DNA of 34,230 nt from an uncultured Alphaproteobacteria bacterium. GTDB taxonomy: Bacteria; Pseudomonadota; Alphaproteobacteria; Caulobacterales; Hyphomonadaceae. Where the stretch lies: assembly GCA_903842595.1 (NCBI GenBank), contig CAIMMO010000067.1, positions 1-34,230 on the forward strand, given 5' to 3'. This document shows, piece by piece, positions 31,206 to 34,230 of the stretch (position 1 is the stretch's first letter; every line of letters starts with the position of its first letter). The notes beneath the pieces are model-generated. The model searched no databases. It was not told where the DNA came from and worked only from the letters and a program-made list of their open reading frames with translations. A program made the translations under genes and the position numbers.

Positions 31206-31393
31206 TGAGATCGTTTCGGCTTGTGTGGATGCTGCTTGTGGGCCTGACGGCAGTCGTCGTTGGCCTTGGCCGGCACGTGATTGCGGACATGCTGAGCATT
31301 CCGCGCCCGCCGGGCCAGTATGTGATGATCGGTTTGGCAGTGGCGCTCGCCGGGCTTGCCATCGCACCGATGTTCATGTTCCGGCGCGGGTAA
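31205..31393 (+). CDS. Small membrane protein between dcyD and racemase
   Basis: A 62-aa protein with two hydrophobic segments (about 5-23 and 38-58), a short basic start (MRSFR) and a basic end (RRG). Its ATG overlaps the dcyD stop (TGATG) by one base, and the racemase gene starts four bases after its stop. It looks like a real coupled gene. I recognise no family. Confidence 0.65.
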   Translation: MRSFRLVWMLLVGLTAVVVGLGRHVIADMLSIPRPPGQYVMIGLAVALAGLAIAPMFMFRRG

Positions 31394-31397
31394 AGCC

Positions 31398-32102
31398 ATG
31401 GCCGACACGAAAACTGTTGGAGTCATCGGCGGACTGGGGCCGCTGGCGACGCTGGACTTCTTCGAGCGGGTATTGCGACGGACGCGGGCGGTACGCGAGC
31501 AGGACCACCTGCGGCTGATCATCGACAACAACCCGCATTTTCCCGACCGGAATGCGTATGCACGCGGCGAAGGGCCATCGCCTGGCCCTGCCCTGGCGCT
31601 GTGCGCGAAGGGGCTGCAGGCCGCCGGGGCGGACGTCATCGTGATGGCATGCAATACGACCCACGCCTGGGAGGGCGAGATACGCGCGGCGATCACGGTT
31701 CCGTTTCTCAGCATTATCAGGGAAACCGTTGATGCCGTCGCGGAGCTGCGCCCCGAGGCGGTGGGCGTGCTGGCGGTCGATGCGTGCCTCTCTGCGAGCC
31801 TCTATCAGGATGCGCTTAAAGTCGCAGGCCTCAAGACCGTCCTTCTCAATGCGGACTCGCAGAGGACGTTCATGGAGCTGATCTACCGCATCAAGTCGGG
31901 CGACAGCAGCGAGACGGTGAAGCGCTCCATGGTGACGCTGGCGCGGAAGCTCGAGGCGCAGGGCGCGGAGGTGATCATCGCCGGGTGCACGGAAATACCC
32001 ATCGTGCTAACGGCGGATGACATCGAAGGCGAGCTCGTCAGCTCGACGGACATCCTGGTGGAGAGGACGATCGTGTTCGCCGGCGGGGAGCTGAAGACCT
32101 AG
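31398..32102 (+). CDS. Aspartate/glutamate racemase family protein
   Basis: A 234-aa cofactor-independent racemase. The start TVGVIGGLGPLATLDFFERVL is typical of the family. The two catalytic Cys are visible: Cys85 in MACNTTHAW and Cys197 in IIAGCTEIPIVL. It should interconvert L- and D-aspartate or a related acid in the cytoplasm. The start at 31398 is chosen because it gives the normal family N-terminus; the ribosome site is weak. It completes a likely operon with the D-cysteine desulfhydrase. Its TAG shares the palindrome CTAG with the stop of the convergent Sel1-like gene. Confidence 0.85.
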   Translation: MADTKTVGVIGGLGPLATLDFFERVLRRTRAVREQDHLRLIIDNNPHFPDRNAYARGEGPSPGPALALCAKGLQAAGADVIVMACNTTHAWEGEIRAAITVPFLSIIRETVDAVAELRPEAVGVLAVDACLSASLYQDALKVAGLKTVLLNADSQRTFMELIYRIKSGDSSETVKRSMVTLARKLEAQGAEVIIAGCTEIPIVLTADDIEGELVSSTDILVERTIVFAGGELKT

Positions 32103-32371
32103 TTGGCCTTCTTCATCCATTCGCGCGCCGCACGCTGCGCCTTCTGGATTTCGACCTGGGACATCATCTCGGACATTTCATGGCGGCAGAGCTTCGCTTC
32201 GCGATGCCCGTGCGTGGCGGCGAGGTTGAAGAACTTGTGCGCTGCGACGAGATCGACAGCGACGTCGAGCCCCTCGGAGTAGGCCAGTGCGACACGGTAG
32301 AAATCCTCGCCTGAGGCTTCCTTCGTGAGAAAGGTTTCAGGGGCTTCGATCCGGATATCTGCGTACGCCAT
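32099..32371 (-). CDS. Sel1-repeat-like small protein
   Basis: A 90-aa soluble protein. One clear Sel1/TPR-like unit is seen: EDFYRVALAYSEGLDVAVDLVAAHKFFNLAATHGHREA, with the spacing AxxYxxG...AxxWF(here HKFFN)xxAAxxGxxxA. It is followed by a charged helix with MSEMMSQVEIQKAQRAAREW. Such proteins usually mediate protein contacts. ATG at 32371 follows an AAAGGG run about 10 bases upstream. A longer reading from 32437 is rejected because the added part is Arg-rich noise. Its upstream region contains the GANTC cluster. The stop overlaps the racemase stop. Confidence 0.75.
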   Translation of the reverse strand: MAYADIRIEAPETFLTKEASGEDFYRVALAYSEGLDVAVDLVAAHKFFNLAATHGHREAKLCRHEMSEMMSQVEIQKAQRAAREWMKKAN

Positions 32372-32541
32372 TCTGGCATCCCTTTGACTTTCGGGAAGCT
32401 GGCCTCGCCTCTCTGGACGCCGCCGCTTCTTACCCACCGCCGCATCTGCGGCCTTGAAGGTGATTGAAGCGGAGAAGCTTTGCGGCGTAGTTAATACTGC
32501 AGATTTTCGACAGTCTTCTTCGAACTATTTGTGTTTACATT

Positions 32542-32594
32542 GATTCACGAGTCTGAATCTCTCCTACACAAGTATTAGCGCCGATTCACGACTC
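32542..32594. promoter_or_regulatory. Cluster of five GANTC (CcrM-type) sites
   Basis: GATTC (32542), GAGTC (32549), GAATC (32555), GATTC (32583) and GACTC (32590) lie within 53 bases. The two halves share a 12-base near-repeat GATTCACGA-G/C-TC, and GATTCA-CGAGTC-TGAATC is itself an inverted repeat. The region is AT-rich and upstream of the Sel1-like gene. GANTC is the target of the CcrM methyltransferase in alphaproteobacteria. Confidence 0.7.
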
Positions 32595-33081
32595 TAGCCG
32601 CGATCGCACGAGACCGTCTGCATACGGAGCGAGTGGTAGAGTGCTATGGCGGCGGCGTTTTCCTCGCCTACCTTGAGATCGACGCGCCGCGTGCAGCGAA
32701 CGCGTTGAAGGCTGCCAGCACGCGGGCGCGCGGATGGACGGCAAGATCCTTCAGAAATGCGGACGTCCAGCAATGCGCCATGCCAATGACGTCCGCGCCT
32801 TCCACCGCGATGAAAACGAGCGCTGGATCGAACTCCTCGCCCCTGCGAAGGGCTTGCCACCACTGGCGGAAGATCGGCGCGCCGCCCCCACCCTCCGAGA
32901 ATCCTGCTGCGAGCACGCCATGGGCAGCTTGAACCCACTTCTTGTCAGGCCTTGGACCAAGCGTGGCCGGCACAACGCCATCCGGCCACCGTGGCGCTTC
33001 GGTCATGCCGGACAGATCGCGCCGCATCCTCAGCACCTCGCTCTGGCCCATCAGGTCTGGTCCTTGGGCACTGCACGACAA
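32594..33081 (-). pseudogene. Broken GNAT acetyltransferase
   Basis: The minus strand encodes a GNAT N-acetyltransferase in two frames. The first, from 33081 or internal starts at 33027/33006, runs through PALVFIAVEGADVIGMAHCWTS, then LKDLAVHPRARVLAAFNAFAARGAS, and stops early at 32668. The second continues from about 32690 to 32594 with RVDLKVGEENAAAIALYHSLRMQTV, which is the normal C-terminal end of a GNAT. A one-base deletion (or equivalent) at about 32680-32690 joins them. In addition, the acetyl-CoA-binding loop expected after VHPRAR (RGxGxA/G plus about eight residues) is missing. Two independent lesions make loss of function likely, although a sequencing error could explain the frameshift alone. 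Confidence 0.75.
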
Positions 33082-33243
33082 GTCGAACCGGCGGAAACTT
33101 CAGACAAAAGCTTGAAAATCGCGGTTGAGGAGGCCATGGGCATCTGTCGCCGTCTTCTTGTATACTGGCGAGGTAGCGGGCTGGTTCCGCGCACGCCAGC
33201 GTAACGCCACCCCATACGTTTTCAGGATATCCCAGAGCCAGCC

Positions 33244-34197
33244 ATGACAACGACCGTGAGCCGCTTCGAGCCCATCTCCTGCAAACTCTGGAAGCAGGAC
33301 CCGAAGGCCTTCGCAGAGCGGCTGGGACAGAGTTTTCGCGAAACGGGGTTCGCGGTGCTCAGCGATCACCCGATCGACCAGAGCATGATCGACACGGGTG
33401 TCGGCGCCGGGAAGAAGTTCTTTGCGCTGCCGGATGAAACAAAGCGCAGCTATTTCATTCCGGGTGGCGGCGGCCAGCGTGCCTACACGCCGTTCGCAAC
33501 TGAAGTGGCCAAGGGCGCCAAGGCGAAGGACCTGAAGGAATTCTGGCATGTCGCGCGCGAGCTGCCGCGGGACCACAAGTATGCCGACCTGATGGGGGCC
33601 AACCTCTATGTAAAGGAAGTGCCGGGCTGGAAGGAAGCCACCAACGCGATGTTCAGCGCGCTGGATCAGTTCGGACTCGACATCCTCGAAGCGATCGCGA
33701 TGCACCTGAAGCTGCCCCCGGACTTCTTCAACGACAAGGTACAGGAGGGGAATTCGATCCTGCGCCTGCTGCACTATCCGCCGCAGATCGAGCCGCCGCC
33801 GGAAGGATCAGTCCGCGCCGGCGCTCACGAAGACATCAACGTGATCACCCTGCTGCTCGGCGCCGAGGAAGGCGGTCTGGAAGTGCTTCACCGCGATGGA
33901 CAGTGGCTGCCGGTCAATCCGCCGCCAGGATCGCTGGTGGTCAATATCGGCGACATGCTGCAGCGGCTCACCAATGACGTGCTGCCATCCACGACGCACC
34001 GCGTGGTAAACCCCAAGCCGGAGCGGTCACGTTTCCCGCGCTACTCCACGCCGTTCTTCCTGCACTTCAATCCTGACTACGAGATCACCACCCTGCCCGG
34101 CGCGATCTCGGCAGAGCGGCCGAACAAGTATCCCGAGCCGCTGAAGGCACAGGACTTCCTCGAGATCCGGCTCAGGGAAATCGGGCTCAGGATGTAG
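33244..34197 (+). CDS. Isopenicillin N synthase-like 2-oxoglutarate/Fe(II) oxygenase
   Basis: A 317-aa cytoplasmic non-haem iron oxygenase with the N-terminal DIOX_N-type domain (GFAVLSDHPID, KKFFALPDETKRSY) and a C-terminal jelly-roll. The iron triad is visible: His195 and Asp197 in GAHEDINVITLLL and His252 in TTHRVVNP. The 2-oxoglutarate or substrate carboxylate site is Arg266-x-Ser268 (RYST). Bacterial members of this family hydroxylate varied substrates, and most are uncharacterised, so I give no substrate. ATG at 33244 has no strong ribosome site; a TATACT is seen at 33162. It stands alone as far as the window shows. Confidence 0.87.
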   Translation: MTTTVSRFEPISCKLWKQDPKAFAERLGQSFRETGFAVLSDHPIDQSMIDTGVGAGKKFFALPDETKRSYFIPGGGGQRAYTPFATEVAKGAKAKDLKEFWHVARELPRDHKYADLMGANLYVKEVPGWKEATNAMFSALDQFGLDILEAIAMHLKLPPDFFNDKVQEGNSILRLLHYPPQIEPPPEGSVRAGAHEDINVITLLLGAEEGGLEVLHRDGQWLPVNPPPGSLVVNIGDMLQRLTNDVLPSTTHRVVNPKPERSRFPRYSTPFFLHFNPDYEITTLPGAISAERPNKYPEPLKAQDFLEIRLREIGLRM

Positions 34198-34230
34198 CGT
34201 CCGCGAGGCCTGGCGCGGCGACTGAATCCA

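Overview
The window looks like a GC-rich alphaproteobacterial chromosome, most likely of the Caulobacterales or Hyphomonadaceae type. Supporting signs are a holdfast-like polysaccharide cluster, large TonB-dependent receptors with a VVVTG-type N-terminus, a CtrA-like box, a dense cluster of GANTC (CcrM) sites, and a rhizobial-type glycerol ABC transporter. There is no integrase, transposase, CRISPR array or rRNA. One tRNA gene is present.

Layout. (1) 1-1611: the end of a hydantoinase B/oxoprolinase gene, translationally coupled to a DUF2891 gene. (2) 2073-5959: a copper module made of a 792-aa multicopper oxidase, an overlapping SCO-cytochrome c fusion, and a convergent single-domain cupredoxin whose copper ligands are missing. 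Its promoter region is full of dyads. (3) 6171-6260: tRNA-Ser(GCU). (4) 6488-17504, all on the minus strand: a glycerol ABC transporter (GlpS, GlpT, GlpP, GlpQ, GlpU, GlpV) split into two blocks. The STPQ block is at 13.7-17.5 kb and the UV block at 6.5-8.6 kb. Between them lie a Fur-box-controlled FecA-like receptor, an MmcQ/YjbR protein and a phosphoinositide-specific phospholipase C-like lipoprotein. Three small membrane proteins accompany the two transporter blocks. (5) 17937-21065: a 1042-aa TonB receptor divergent from glpS, closed by a strong terminator. (6) 21272-22129: a redoxin lipoprotein with a Met/His-rich segment. (7) 22669-30163: hfsE-hfsG-hfsH, then convergent hfsC-hfsB-hfsA, then divergent hfsD, which is a holdfast polysaccharide set with no hfsF flippase. 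(8) 30210-34197: D-cysteine desulfhydrase, a small membrane protein, an Asp/Glu racemase, a Sel1-like protein, a broken GNAT acetyltransferase, and an isopenicillin-N-synthase-type oxygenase.

How the genes may work together. The two ATPases of the glycerol transporter carry complementary defects: GlpS lacks the H-loop histidine and GlpT lacks the LSGGQ signature. The predicted heterodimer therefore has one complete and one fully degenerate ATP site. The holdfast genes supply lipid-linked initiation (HfsE), elongation (HfsG), deacetylation (HfsH), polymerisation (HfsC) and export (HfsA/B/D). The flippase must be encoded elsewhere. The most unusual parts are the expanded and split glycerol locus, the compact Fur-controlled promoter with a hairpin in its spacer, and the GANTC cluster at 32542-32594. 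All function names rest on my reading of motifs and remembered family features; no database search was run.
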